A stretch of DNA of 64,000 nucleotides from an uncultured Marinobacterium sp. (GCA_947501565.1 CANMWJ010000015.1:50688-114687); one strand, 5' to 3'. Counted from the first letter of the stretch, positions 25,336 through 34,851 are shown. The notes: generated from the letters alone by a model not told the origin. Translations and numbers: made by a program.

Positions 25336-25785
25336 ATGATTAGTAACCGGGAAGAAGTCACCGCTGCGATTATCGCCGCGAAAGTCACCAAAGGAATCAA
25401 GTGGAGCGAAGTCGCAGCGGCCATCGGGCTTTCTAAGGAGTGGACCACCGCAGCCTGTCTTGGCCAGATGGCCATGAGTAAAGAGCAGGCAACCATCGTC
25501 GGCGAGTTGTTTAGCCTCTCGGATGAAGCCGTCGCCTGGCTCCAAATTGCACCTTACAAAGGCTCCTTGCCGACAGCCGTGCCAACCGATCCGCTGATCT
25601 ATCGCTGGTATGAGATCGTCAATGTCTATGGTTCGACGATCAAGGAGCTGATTCACGAAGAGTTTGGGGATGGCATTATGAGCGCGATCGATTTCTCGAT
25701 GGATATCCAGCGAGAGCAAGATCCGAAAGGAGATCGCGTAAACGTGGTGCTGTCAGGCAAGTTCCTGCCTTACAAAACCTACTGA
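25336..25785 (+). CDS. cynS: Cyanase (cyanate hydratase)
   Basis: A 149-residue full-length cyanase. It converts cyanate and bicarbonate to ammonia and CO2, detoxifying cyanate and yielding nitrogen. The C-terminal catalytic domain is complete: PLIYRWYEIVNVYGSTIKEL with the active Arg and Glu, and EEFGDGIMSAIDFSMDI with the catalytic Ser. The N-terminal half is the POU-like helical domain (KGIKWSEVAAAIGLSKEWTT). An AGGAG site precedes the ATG, 29 bases after the kinase gene, so both are co-transcribed. The usual cynT carbonic anhydrase and cynR are absent from the window. Confidence 0.97.
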   Translation: MISNREEVTAAIIAAKVTKGIKWSEVAAAIGLSKEWTTAACLGQMAMSKEQATIVGELFSLSDEAVAWLQIAPYKGSLPTAVPTDPLIYRWYEIVNVYGSTIKELIHEEFGDGIMSAIDFSMDIQREQDPKGDRVNVVLSGKFLPYKTY

Positions 25786-25804
25786 TCCGCAGCGCATGAG
25801 AAAA

Positions 25805-25830
25805 CGCAGCCGGTCGTTGGCCGGGCTGCG
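25805..25830 (+). terminator. Hairpin after cynS
   Basis: CGCAGCC and GGCTGCG arms with an inner GG/CC pair; no T run, so a weak terminator or an mRNA-stabilising end. Confidence 0.5.
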
Positions 25831-25935
25831 GTTAGACCAGTAGGGCGCAGACCTCCGGCGGACGATTCTCTAATTGAACGCGCTAATTTCTGTTGCTAGT
25901 CTGTACAGACTTGTTGTTGGAAAAGGCCTCTGGAG

Positions 25936-28215
25936 ATGACAGTCGATTCTAAAGCACAGCTATTAGATGAGATCTCGAAGTTACGCGCCGAACTCGCTTC
26001 CGCACAGCAGATCAAGGAAGAGCAAATTGCTGAACTCGTTAAAAGCGAACAACGGTTTGCCATGGCGATGCGCACTGCCAATGACGGCCTTTGGGATTGG
26101 GATCTGCAAACGGACACGGTTTATTACTCCCCTCGCTGGAAAAGTATGTTGGGCTATGAAGAGCATGAGCTCGGTCATCAGCTTGATACCTGGGCCACAC
26201 TGGTCCACCCGGAGGATCGGGACCGGGTTCTGCAGCATGTTCAGGATTACCTTGCCGGCAAAACAGATCCCTTTGAAGTTGAGATGCGTATGCGGCATAA
26301 GGCTGGCCAGTATCTCTTTATCCGATCCCGGGCCTTTCTGGTTCGGTGCAACGCGACCAACAAACCCCTCCGCTTAATCGGCACCCACGTTGATATTACG
26401 CATCGTAAAAAAGCCGAGATTTACGACAAGCAGAACACCAAAATCCTCGAGATGATCGCCAAAGGTAATCCCGCTTCGGAGATCTATGACGAGATTGCGC
26501 TGCTCTATGAGGCGCGTCATCCGGGTATGCGATGTTCAATGCTGGAGCTGGAGGGCGACACGTTGCTCCACGGCGGCGCCCCAAGTCTGCCCAAGGAATA
26601 TTGTGATGCCGTCAATGGTCTGAAAAATGGACCAGAGGTTGGATCATGTGGAACCTCGACCTACACCGGCAAGCGTGTGCTGGTCGAAAATATCGACACA
26701 GATCCCAAATGGGCGGAGATCAAACACGTCGCACTGCCTCATGGGATGCGCTGTTGCTGGTCTGAACCTATCAAGAACTCCTCCGGCAAAGTGCTAGGGG
26801 CGTTTGGTATGTACTATAACCACCCGGCGTTACCCAACGAGGAGGAATCAAACGATCTGACCTCTGCTGCACGTTTGGCAGGCATCATTATGGAGCGGGA
26901 GCACAATCAAAAGCGTATCCGTGACCTGGCCTACACCGATGAACTCACCAAGCTATCGAGCCGTGCGCAGTTCTACCTGAGCCTGGAAAGGCTGATCACG
27001 GAATCTGCCCGCAGTGACCGGCGATTCAGCTTGCTGTATATCGATCTGGATAACTTCAAAAACGTGAATGACAGCCTGGGGCATGATGTCGGCGACCTGC
27101 TGCTCAAAGAGTGCGCGCAGCGTTTACAGATCGCCTGTCGAGAGGGTGACTTTATCGCACGTCTCAGCGGTGATGAGTTCTGCATTATCGTAAACGATGT
27201 GATCGATGAGTACTGCGCAGGCAAAGTGGCGCAACGTTGTCTTGATCTTATATCGAAGCCTGCTGTGCTTGCTGGCAGGACGTTGGTTCCCTCCTGCAGC
27301 ATCGGTATCTCTCACTTCCCCGCAGACGGAGATAACCTGCAGGCCTTGTTAAAGGCATCGGATACGGCTCTTTACGAAGCGAAAGATCTGGGTAAAAACC
27401 GTTACGCTTTTTATGATGAAGAGCTCACCAAAAGGGCGGAGTACAGGTTCAAGGTTGAGCACTACCTCAGAGACGCTATTGAGAAGCAGCTGCTGACGCT
27501 TGTGTACCAACCGCAGATCGACATCGAAACCGGCAGTATTATCGGGGTTGAAGCGTTGTCGCGCTGGTACCATCCGCTCTTAGGACATATCTCGCCAGTT
27601 GAGTTTATCGAGACGGCGGAGAGGATAGGGATGATCCCGCAATTAACTGAGTGGGCGTTGTATACCGCTTGTAAACAGGCTGCCAGTTGGCGGGATGCAG
27701 GACTGCCTCCGATCCGGGTTGCAGTCAATATATCCCCGAGCCACTTTCTGGATGAAGGTTTCGTACCGCTGATCGCGCAGGTGCTGCAGGATACGGGTAT
27801 AACACCTTGTCAGCTGGAGCTGGAGGTGACCGAAGGGGTTGTGCAAACAAACCAGCGTAACCTGCTGACGTTCAAAAAACTGAAAGAGCTGGGCGTGACG
27901 CTGGCGATCGACGATTTCGGTACGGGCTACTCCTCTTTTGCTTCATTGAAGCACCTGAATATCGATGTCCTGAAGATCGATAAGTATTTTATTGACGATA
28001 TTCTCACCGATCAGAAAACCCACCTTCTGGTGAGTTCTATGATCGAGATGGGGCATAACTTAGGGCACAAGATTATTGCGGAAGGCGTTGAGACCCAGGC
28101 ACAACTCGAAATACTTGAACGCCTCGAATGTGAAATCGCACAGGGCTACTACTTCAGCAAACCGGTTGGCGCTAATGAGATTTCAGATCTGCTAAATACG
28201 AGTGTCCCAGCCTGA
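25936..28215 (+). CDS. PAS-GAF-GGDEF-EAL cyclic-di-GMP signalling protein
   Basis: A 759-residue cytoplasmic protein. A short coiled coil (residues 5-40) leads into a PAS domain with PAC tail (about 40-160: ANDGLWDWDLQTDTVYYSPR), then a GAF domain (170-320: GSCGTSTYTGKRVLVENIDT). The GGDEF domain (about 335-490) has SGDEF at its active site, compatible with cyclase activity. The EAL domain (505-755) keeps EAL, DDFGTGYSSF and IAEGVET and is probably an active phosphodiesterase. No membrane segment. It follows cynS by 150 bases with its own likely promoter; a link to nitrogen sensing is possible but unproved. Confidence 0.93.
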   Translation: MTVDSKAQLLDEISKLRAELASAQQIKEEQIAELVKSEQRFAMAMRTANDGLWDWDLQTDTVYYSPRWKSMLGYEEHELGHQLDTWATLVHPEDRDRVLQHVQDYLAGKTDPFEVEMRMRHKAGQYLFIRSRAFLVRCNATNKPLRLIGTHVDITHRKKAEIYDKQNTKILEMIAKGNPASEIYDEIALLYEARHPGMRCSMLELEGDTLLHGGAPSLPKEYCDAVNGLKNGPEVGSCGTSTYTGKRVLVENIDTDPKWAEIKHVALPHGMRCCWSEPIKNSSGKVLGAFGMYYNHPALPNEEESNDLTSAARLAGIIMEREHNQKRIRDLAYTDELTKLSSRAQFYLSLERLITESARSDRRFSLLYIDLDNFKNVNDSLGHDVGDLLLKECAQRLQIACREGDFIARLSGDEFCIIVNDVIDEYCAGKVAQRCLDLISKPAVLAGRTLVPSCSIGISHFPADGDNLQALLKASDTALYEAKDLGKNRYAFYDEELTKRAEYRFKVEHYLRDAIEKQLLTLVYQPQIDIETGSIIGVEALSRWYHPLLGHISPVEFIETAERIGMIPQLTEWALYTACKQAASWRDAGLPPIRVAVNISPSHFLDEGFVPLIAQVLQDTGITPCQLELEVTEGVVQTNQRNLLTFKKLKELGVTLAIDDFGTGYSSFASLKHLNIDVLKIDKYFIDDILTDQKTHLLVSSMIEMGHNLGHKIIAEGVETQAQLEILERLECEIAQGYYFSKPVGANEISDLLNTSVPA

Positions 28216-28356
28216 TACTGTAAGCCCCTCGGGGCTGCAGTCTCAAAGTACAGCAGGACGGCTGAGCCAAAGTGCCCGGGCTTTTCAGGTTCATCACCGG
28301 CAGTAGTTAGCGTTATATTGATCCTTCCCGCTACCTCTCAATAATCGACAAACCCC

Positions 28357-28869
28357 ATGAACCAGATCCATATCCAATATTACCCCACCGTATTCGGTGA
28401 ACTGCTGCTCGGCGGCCTGGACGGGCAGTTGTGCCTGTGCGACTGGCGCTACCGTAAGGGCAGAGAAACCGTCGATCGTCGGCTACAGACCCGACTCAAC
28501 GCCCACTACGTGGAGCAGGGTGATGCGGTGATCGACAGGGCTATTGAACAACTGGAGCAATACTTCAGCCAACAGCGCGAACAGTTTGATCTGCCCCTCT
28601 TGCTGGCAGGTACCGATTTTCAGAAAGCGGTGTGGGATCAGCTACTGAAGATCCCCTTCGGGCAAACGGCTAGCTATCTGCAGCTTGCAGAACGGATGGA
28701 TAATCCGAAAGCAGTGCGCGCGGTTGCCAGTGCCAACGGGGCGAATGCGCTTTCTATCATTGTGCCTTGCCACCGTGTCGTGGGTAGCAATGGGGAGCTG
28801 GTGGGGTATGCCGGTGGGCTTGATGCGAAAAGGAAGTTGCTTGGGTTAGAGGCAGATCTGTTTGCTTAG
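28357..28869 (+). CDS. ogt: Methylated-DNA-protein-cysteine methyltransferase
   Basis: A 170-residue O6-alkylguanine-DNA alkyltransferase of Ogt type. It removes alkyl groups from guanine or thymine by transfer to its own cysteine, in the motif SIIVPCHRVVG. The DNA-binding helix-turn-helix (IPFGQTASYLQLAERMDNPK and AVRAVASANGAN) is complete. Single gene with a terminator just downstream. Confidence 0.95.
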   Translation: MNQIHIQYYPTVFGELLLGGLDGQLCLCDWRYRKGRETVDRRLQTRLNAHYVEQGDAVIDRAIEQLEQYFSQQREQFDLPLLLAGTDFQKAVWDQLLKIPFGQTASYLQLAERMDNPKAVRAVASANGANALSIIVPCHRVVGSNGELVGYAGGLDAKRKLLGLEADLFA

Positions 28870-28955
28870 ACAAAGCCAAGTAACTGGGCGGCTAGGTACG
28901 CTTTGCGAGAAATGATCGGAATTCGTGTTGACTGCTTTCGGCACAAACCAGACTT

Positions 28956-28980
28956 CCCCAGCAATCTGGGGGTCATTTTT
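28956..28980 (+). terminator. Intrinsic terminator of ogt
   Basis: CCCCAG, CAAT, CTGGGG, then GTCATTTTT. Confidence 0.85.
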
Positions 28981-29145
28981 GCTGTTGATCCTCCTTAACT
29001 CGCAGCTAATCCTCACATTAGGCCTGCAAGGGACAATACACTTGAGTAATCAGGTACTTGCGCAAGGCTATCTGTTGGCAATTATTCTTCTCTAAGTCTA
29101 CATTTTAGGTTGTCTCTGAAGCAGACAGAGATTGAGAAGGTGCTT

Positions 29146-29616
29146 ATGGAATTCATTACCAAAGGCGAAGCGATTAATTGCATTCGTATTATCAAAGATA
29201 AAGAATTAGGTAAGGAAACCCAAGTCACGGTGGCCTCATTCAATGCCGGAGTTGACCGCGTCCCGCCTCACGTTGCGGCAGTATTATTCATCGACGAAGT
29301 AAAAGAGCTCGTGTCATGGCTAGAGGATCGCAAGAAGTTACAGTCCAAACTAGCGAAGCAAACTATAGAACACACGATACTGGAATCACTTCCCCTCCTG
29401 CTTCGCCAGGCAACTCAGGCACTTAACGATGTGGATCAGCTGGAGCTAATGCTCTTTCGTTCAATAAGGGAAAGGTTGGAAGAACTATCCGAGGCGCTAG
29501 ATAACACTGAGCGTTTTACCGCTCCTCACAAAACAGGCTCGTCGCAGATGCAGAATAGCGAAGAGCAAAAAGAAAGATTGGATACAATCAAGAGGGACAT
29601 CGAAAACAACGAATAA
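29146..29616 (+). CDS. Hypothetical coiled-coil protein
   Basis: A 156-residue soluble protein from the ATG at 29146, which has AGAAGG upstream; an in-frame TTG at 29110 is a weaker alternative. The N-terminal 60 residues are mixed alpha/beta (MEFITKGEAINCIRIIKDKE). The rest is long helices rich in Glu, Leu, Lys and Gln (ELVSWLEDRKKLQSKLAKQT; LFRSIRERLEELSEALDN) ending in a charged tail. No family recognised. Base composition is more AT-rich than its neighbours, a possible sign of transfer. Confidence 0.55.
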   Translation: MEFITKGEAINCIRIIKDKELGKETQVTVASFNAGVDRVPPHVAAVLFIDEVKELVSWLEDRKKLQSKLAKQTIEHTILESLPLLLRQATQALNDVDQLELMLFRSIRERLEELSEALDNTERFTAPHKTGSSQMQNSEEQKERLDTIKRDIENNE

Positions 29617-29787
29617 TGCCCTTGTTAACGGTCTTTCACGTCTTTTTCTGAATGTCCGAGGGATCGGGGTAGAACCAGTCTGATCTGTAAACAGTGAAGC
29701 TTTAACGCAGGGAGAGATGATTATTTGAGGAAGCACAGCAAAACCATGCTCCCATCAGTCTTAGACTAAATGAGACCGAATTAAGAC

Positions 29788-29997
29788 TTACAGAGGACGA
29801 ATGTTCTCTGCTTGTGGGCCTTTTTGCCCTTGTGTTACAGAGAATTCAACCTGTTGACCTTCCTGAAGGCTTTTGAAGCCATCACCAGTAATTGCGCTGA
29901 AGTGAGCAAAAACATCGGGTCCGGATTGTTGTTCGATAAAGCCGAAGCCTTTCTCATCGTTAAACCATTTAACCGTGCCAGTCGTCATATTAGACAT
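29788..29997 (-). CDS. Cold-shock protein (CspA family)
   Basis: A 69-residue single cold-shock domain with both RNA-binding motifs, KGFGFI (RNP1) and VFAHF (RNP2), and the typical [15 protein letters not shown] start. It acts as an RNA chaperone or antiterminator. The transcript probably has a leader of about 150 bases (promoter at 30153-30181), as in cold-inducible csp genes. Confidence 0.96.
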   Translation of the reverse strand: MSNMTTGTVKWFNDEKGFGFIEQQSGPDVFAHFSAITGDGFKSLQEGQQVEFSVTQGQKGPQAENIRPL

Positions 29998-30152
29998 AAT
30001 TTGTATCCTATTTTCGGAAACGAGTGGACCGCCTGAAGCAGGCAGAAAAAATGCAGGAATTTTTACGTTGTACTTATGAAAACAGGACGAGGAATTGAGA
30101 AAAACTTCGAAGTGACGTACATAAATAGGTAATAAAGCATCGAGCTGTTTAA

Positions 30153-30181
30153 ATTTTATACAGCGAGTTGCTCTAGGTCAA
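30153..30181 (-). promoter_or_regulatory. Predicted promoter of the cold-shock gene
   Basis: In the minus direction, TTGACC (30181-30176), a 17-base spacer and TAAAAT (30158-30153). This gives a 5' leader of about 150 bases. The stretch 30182-30384 beyond it holds no supportable feature. Confidence 0.6.
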
Positions 30182-30384
30182 ACTATTTCTCTCCAGTTTC
30201 TATGGGAAGGAATCCCTCTGGTTGTCCCAGTTTTTCCACCTACCTCCTTGTTATAGCAGCCCCATCCACCTGAGCTAAAGGTGATTCGCGACAAGTATGA
30301 TAGACGGCTAACGGCTTTTGGAAATAAATCCACAGTCGAAAGTGAAAACCCCTCCGCTAACCCATCCAACTTAATACCACCACT

Positions 30385-31269
30385 TCACCCCCGCAAATAC
30401 TCCCCAAACGCCTCAATAAACGTCGATACCTTGGCCGACAGGTGTTTCCTGTGCGGGTAGACGATATTGATCGGTACGTCCGTCTGATTGTATTCGGCCA
30501 TGACCTCAAGCAGTGAGCCATCTTCGATCTCGTTCTTTACCGCAAAGTCCGGGGCGTAGGTGATCGCCAGTCCGGTTGTCGCCATACGTGCGGCTGCGAC
30601 GGCGCTGTTTACGCGGGCGATCACCTTGGGGGCGACCTCTGCAGTTTTACCGTTGCAGCTCAAACTCCAGCGGTTTCCCTGGCGCAGGTTGGTATCGAAC
30701 ACGCAGGGCAGGGATTCCAGATCTTCCGGTTTTTCCGGTGTTCCATAACGCTCGATAAACTTGGGCGAAGCGCAAAGCAACATTCGGATGGAGCCGATCC
30801 GCCGTGCGAACAGCGCGGAATCTTCCAGTTGCCCGATTCGGATCGCGGCATCGAACCCTTCGGCCACGATATCCACGTAACGATCATTGAGCAGCAGTTC
30901 TACGTTCAGTTGTGGGTTCTCCTCGACCATCGCTGCGATAAAAGGCATCAGTACCTGTTCGCCAAAGGTAACCGGGGCGCTGATACGCAGGCGGCCCACC
31001 AGAGTCTGGTGTTCCTGACGGACCCGCGCTTCCAGAGTGGCGATATCGTCCAGTACCTGTTTGGCCTCTTCGTAGTAACTCTGCCCGGTGGGTGTGAGCT
31101 GCATGCTGCGGGTGGAGCGGGTGAGCAGGCGAACCTCCAGCAGGCTTTCCAGCTGGGAGATATGGGTGCTAACCAGCGCGGTGGTTTTGCCCAATCGCTT
31201 ACCGGCAGCGGTATAAGTGCCTTCCTCAACGACCGCGATGAAGGAGGTCATCAGGTTCAGTTTATCCAT
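30385..31269 (-). CDS. LysR-family regulator of the DoxX operon
   Basis: A 294-residue LysR protein of the CrgA/DsdC-like subgroup common before quinone and aldehyde stress genes. The HTH reads GTYTAAGKRLGKTTALVSTH, followed by LEVRLLTRSTRSMQLTPTG, and the effector domain is complete. Divergent from doxX at 31389. A perfect CACTTAAGTG palindrome (31293-31302) lies in the space between and may be part of its binding site. Confidence 0.9.
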   Translation of the reverse strand: MDKLNLMTSFIAVVEEGTYTAAGKRLGKTTALVSTHISQLESLLEVRLLTRSTRSMQLTPTGQSYYEEAKQVLDDIATLEARVRQEHQTLVGRLRISAPVTFGEQVLMPFIAAMVEENPQLNVELLLNDRYVDIVAEGFDAAIRIGQLEDSALFARRIGSIRMLLCASPKFIERYGTPEKPEDLESLPCVFDTNLRQGNRWSLSCNGKTAEVAPKVIARVNSAVAAARMATTGLAITYAPDFAVKNEIEDGSLLEVMAEYNQTDVPINIVYPHRKHLSAKVSTFIEAFGEYLRG

Positions 31270-31388
31270 ACTTTTAAATATTTCTTAATAATCACTTAAG
31301 TGTTTCGATTATTGTTTAGTGAGAGCGTTTGGTCAAAAATTCTTCTCAACAAAGACATTGATTACCGAATTTCACGAGGAGATCACCT

Positions 31389-31808
31389 ATGAACACTCAA
31401 GCACAATACGCAGCAACTGTTCTTCGCCTGGCCCTGGGCGTCATGTACCTGTCTCACGGTCTGCTGAAGCTGATCGTTTTTACCCCGGAAGGCACCTCCG
31501 GTTTCTTTGAATCGATCGGTATGCCTGCCTTCTTTGGTCCGCTCACCATGTGGGTTGAGATCGGCGCCGGTATCGCCCTGATCCTGGGTGTTTACAGCCG
31601 CTGGGTCGCTGCAGCGCTGATTCCGGTATTGCTGGGTTCCATCGTACTGGTACACGGCGCAAGTGGCTGGTTGTTCAGCAACCAGGGCGGTGGTTGGGAG
31701 TATCCAGCGTTCCTGATCGCGGCATCTGTTGCGCAGTTCTTCCTGGGAGATGGTGCCTTTGCCCTGAAAAAAGCTAAGCCCGCCATCGCAAACGCCCAGA
31801 CAGCGTAA
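31389..31808 (+). CDS. DoxX-family membrane protein
   Basis: A 139-residue protein with four membrane helices; LALGVMYLSHGLLKL, the FGPLTMWVEIGAGIALILGV core and the GWLFSNQGGGWEYPAF segment are typical of DoxX/YphA-like proteins. Members are linked to oxidative and electrophile stress. A GAGGAG site precedes the ATG. First gene of an apparent three-gene operon with a glutathionyl-hydroquinone reductase and an extradiol dioxygenase. Confidence 0.88.
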   Translation: MNTQAQYAATVLRLALGVMYLSHGLLKLIVFTPEGTSGFFESIGMPAFFGPLTMWVEIGAGIALILGVYSRWVAAALIPVLLGSIVLVHGASGWLFSNQGGGWEYPAFLIAASVAQFFLGDGAFALKKAKPAIANAQTA

Positions 31809-31888
31809 TCAAAGAGTTTAGGGGTCTGCTGTTTTAGCCAGCAGTGGGCCCCGTTTTTAGCCGTTAATACCCAGAACAGGAGGGTAAG

Positions 31889-32854
31889 ATGCTAGTAAAT
31901 GGTGTATGGGAAAAGCGTTGGGACCCGGTACAGAAGCAGGATAAGCAGGGGCGGTTTCTGCGACAGAGCAGTGCGTTCCGGGAGCGAATTCCAGCTGATG
32001 TAGTAGCGCATATGGCGGCGGGTGCGTACAGCGAACCGCGTTTTCATCTGTACGTGGCCTATATCTGCCCCTGGGCGACCCGCACCCTGATTGCACGCTC
32101 CCTGCTCGGACTTGAACAACATATCTCGGTCAGCGTGGTGGAACCGCAGTTAAGCGATTACGGCTGGCGGTTTGGCGGTTATCCGGAGAGTACGCCGGAA
32201 ACCGATGAGACGGTGAAGTATATCCATCAGTTGTACACCCAGACCGATGCTGGATACACCGGCCGTGCCACGGTGCCGGTGCTTTGGGATAAGCAGAAAG
32301 CGGCGATCGTTAACAATGAGTCCGCTGATATCCTGCGTATTTTTAACGATGATCTGAAAGCACTGCACACGACAGAGTTGGATCTGAGCCCGGCAGCGCT
32401 TTTGCCGGAAACCGACGCCTTCAACGACAGTATCTATCACAGCCTGAACAACGGCGTGTACCGGGCGGGGTTTGCTCAGAGTGAGGCTGCCTATCGGGAA
32501 GCCTTTGATGAAGTGTTTACCACGCTGGATCGATTGGAAGCACATTTCAGCGCGAACGGCTTTGCCGTTGGCGGTCAGCTCACCGAAAGTGATATCCGGC
32601 TTTTTGTGACGCTGATCCGCTTCGATCTGGCGTACCATGGCTTGTTTAAGACCAATTTAAAGCGGATCACTGATTATCCGGCGCTGTCAGATTATCTGGA
32701 GCGGTTACTGCAAATTCCGGCGTTTCGTGACAACACCAAGGTGGATCATATTAAAGCCGGTTACTACTCGATTCAGGCGCTGAACCCTACAGGCATTGTG
32801 CCGGCCGGGCCGGAGCTACCGTGGTTCAGATTGTTGGAGGAGGAAGAGGTATGA
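31889..32854 (+). CDS. Glutathionyl-hydroquinone reductase (Xi-class GST, YqjG/ECM4 family)
   Basis: A 321-residue Xi-class glutathione transferase. The catalytic cysteine is in YICPWATRTLIARSLLGLE. The thioredoxin-like half includes GRATVPVLWDKQKAAIVNNE (the N-E-S glutathione site), and the helical half includes the tyrosine-bearing YRAGFAQSEAAYREAF. The enzyme reduces glutathionyl-hydroquinones to free hydroquinones. An AGGAGGG site precedes the ATG, and its stop overlaps the start of the next gene (ATGA), so they are translationally coupled. Confidence 0.93.
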   Translation: MLVNGVWEKRWDPVQKQDKQGRFLRQSSAFRERIPADVVAHMAAGAYSEPRFHLYVAYICPWATRTLIARSLLGLEQHISVSVVEPQLSDYGWRFGGYPESTPETDETVKYIHQLYTQTDAGYTGRATVPVLWDKQKAAIVNNESADILRIFNDDLKALHTTELDLSPAALLPETDAFNDSIYHSLNNGVYRAGFAQSEAAYREAFDEVFTTLDRLEAHFSANGFAVGGQLTESDIRLFVTLIRFDLAYHGLFKTNLKRITDYPALSDYLERLLQIPAFRDNTKVDHIKAGYYSIQALNPTGIVPAGPELPWFRLLEEEEV

Positions 32855-33630
32855 GTTCACGCGCACCTGTAATGTTTATTGGTCACGGTTCGCCGATGTT
32901 CGCGGTGGAGCCGGGCAGGACGGGTGAGTTGCTGGCGGGCTACCGTGAGCATCTGAAGGATCTGCGTGCGGTTCTGGTGATCTCGCCGCACTGGATGAGT
33001 CGAGGGTTGGAGGTGATGACCTCCGTACAACCTGAGACGGTGCATGATTTCGGCGGCTTTCCCGACGTCCTCTACCGATTGCAGTACAACGCGCCCGGTT
33101 CTCCTGCGGTTGCTGATGAGGTTGCCTCTTTGCTTCGAGCCGAGGGATACACGCTATCCGAAAATCCAACCCGTGGCCGGGATCATGGTGCCTGGGTGCC
33201 GATGATCCATCTGCTGCCCAATGCGGATCTACCCGTGTTGCAGCTCTCGCTGGATGCAACCATGAACAGCGAAGAACTCCTCAATCTGGGGCGTTCGTTG
33301 CAAGCCATTCGGGAGCAGGGTGTCGCGATCGTCGCGTCCGGTAGCCTGACCCACAATCTGTACGATGTAGGTGGCCCCCAAAGTGAGCCACTTGAGTATG
33401 CAGAACGTTTGCAGCAGTGGATACGAGATAAAGTGTCGGGCCGGGATCTGCAGGCACTTGCAACGCCACAACGCTACTGCGCAGACTTCAAACGCGCGCA
33501 CCCCACTGCTGAACATTACCTGCCATTACTGATCGCTTTAGGCGCCAGTGACGCGTCCGATCAGTTAACCATTCTGGATGGCGGCGTGGAGTATCGGGCG
33601 ATCTCGATGGAGTCTTATGGCTGGCATTAA
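32851..33630 (+). CDS. ygiD: Class III extradiol ring-cleavage dioxygenase, DODA/YgiD-like
   Basis: A 259-residue LigB-like enzyme related to 4,5-DOPA dioxygenase extradiol and E. coli YgiD. Metal-binding histidines are in FIGHGSPMFAVE and VISPHWMS; DHGAWVPMIHL and SGSLTHNL are the other conserved active-site segments. It opens catechol-type rings with O2. The ATG at 32851 follows GGAGGAGG and overlaps the preceding stop. Together with the hydroquinone reductase it suggests detoxification of quinones and catechols. Confidence 0.92.
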   Translation: MSSRAPVMFIGHGSPMFAVEPGRTGELLAGYREHLKDLRAVLVISPHWMSRGLEVMTSVQPETVHDFGGFPDVLYRLQYNAPGSPAVADEVASLLRAEGYTLSENPTRGRDHGAWVPMIHLLPNADLPVLQLSLDATMNSEELLNLGRSLQAIREQGVAIVASGSLTHNLYDVGGPQSEPLEYAERLQQWIRDKVSGRDLQALATPQRYCADFKRAHPTAEHYLPLLIALGASDASDQLTILDGGVEYRAISMESYGWH

Positions 33631-33936
33631 CAATTAATTGTGAAAATTAGGGATTTCCCGCAAAAAAGTTTAAATTTTTTTTGTGCTCTTTTCTGAACGG
33701 GCATCAGATTATCAGGCCCTATTGTGGTGCGTTTGTCGGTGAAGTTGCGGTCATAATTTTTGAATGCATTAATCCTCTATTTAGTAACGGTTATTCCACA
33801 AAAACATTACATTAGGACAGTCTAATGTGATGGGTTGTGGCCCGGCGTATGGCGTTGTAGTCTTCACTGGGCGGTCATTCTTGAGCCGCTTTTTTAAAAC
33901 AAAAACTACGATCGGATTGGATGGGAGAAAAGCGCA
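33631..33936. other. Intergenic region with one small hairpin
   Basis: AT-rich promoter region of the next gene. CATTAG-GACAGT-CTAATG (33810-33827) is a perfect hairpin or operator-like palindrome. Nothing else seen. Confidence 0.45.
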
Positions 33937-34470
33937 ATGGCAGTCGAATTAGGGACTATTAAGTTTCTGGAGGATTCGGAAGATCAGGCCATGATGTTGC
34001 ATGGAATTCTGGCGGAGGAGCTGTTGTTCCCCACCCATAAGCGTTATGTGATCTGGGCCACTGTAATGGCCGCGCGCTGCACCGATCTGATGTCTCTGGC
34101 ACAGGATGTTGCCGCCGGTCTGGACGACGTTTCCAAACGCGATATCCGTTTCGCGCTAAACCGCATGTCGGTCACCAATCCTTATTTCTTCAGCCGTAAC
34201 TACGCGCAGGTCAACGCGGGTGGTTCTCTGGATGGCCTGAATCTGCGTCCATTTGACGAGATCAACGTGAACGACGAAGTGGGCTACCACTACGCCTGTA
34301 TCGCTATTTCGATGGTGAACGGTGGTTACAACTGTTTCCGCAGCCATGTCGCCAGCCTGCAGCAGCTGGGCCAGAACGACAGTGCAATCGACCAGGCGAT
34401 GCGCCTGACCTCCGCGCTGATGGCGATGCGCCAGATCCTGTTTACTAAGAATCAATGGGATGCTGAGTAA
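33937..34470 (+). CDS. AhpD / carboxymuconolactone decarboxylase-like protein
   Basis: A 177-residue all-helical protein. The stretch NGGYNCFRSHVASLQQLGQN, followed by DSAIDQAMRLTSALMAMRQI, resembles the AhpD core, but the usual C-x-x-C is C-x-x-S here (NCFRSH), so only one cysteine and the histidine remain. This argues against classical peroxide-reducing activity. The ATG follows GGGAGAAA. Single gene with a long upstream region. Family assignment is moderate. Confidence 0.6.
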   Translation: MAVELGTIKFLEDSEDQAMMLHGILAEELLFPTHKRYVIWATVMAARCTDLMSLAQDVAAGLDDVSKRDIRFALNRMSVTNPYFFSRNYAQVNAGGSLDGLNLRPFDEINVNDEVGYHYACIAISMVNGGYNCFRSHVASLQQLGQNDSAIDQAMRLTSALMAMRQILFTKNQWDAE

Positions 34471-34851
34471 CAGCGACAGTACCTGAAATACTTGCTGCAC
34501 TCTGTAAATACCCTGACCTAACAGACGCTACCACGGTTTGCGCTTCAGTGTTTAATCTGTGGCGCAAACGCGAAGATGTGCCTGTGTGATGGCTGAGGGT
34601 GGCTAAAGCAAGATTGGCTACCGAAGAACGCTTGTATCGCTCAACACTCGTACTCCAGAGCTAGTCTTAATCAGTCCCCTTTGCTGATAATCTCCTTTAA
34701 TGGCTTCTATATCGGTGGACACCGTTATCCTGATACGGTCATATAAACCCATTTTAAAAAATGTTTTGTAGGCCACAGTATATAATCTTCTGGGTTCAGG
34801 TCAGGATACTCCTCTGCATTGAAGGAAAATGTGTTTAAGGAAACAGTTTCT
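34471..34851. other. Intergenic region with a perfect hairpin
   Basis: GTTTGCGC and GCGCAAAC (34536-34569) form an 8-bp stem with an 18-base loop and no T run. No coding sequence or RNA gene recognised in the rest. Confidence 0.45.

Noticed and set aside
30178..30369. A 63-codon minus-strand ORF upstream of the cold-shock gene
   Set aside because: No ribosome site or known domain, and it overlaps the predicted -35 region of the cold-shock promoter.
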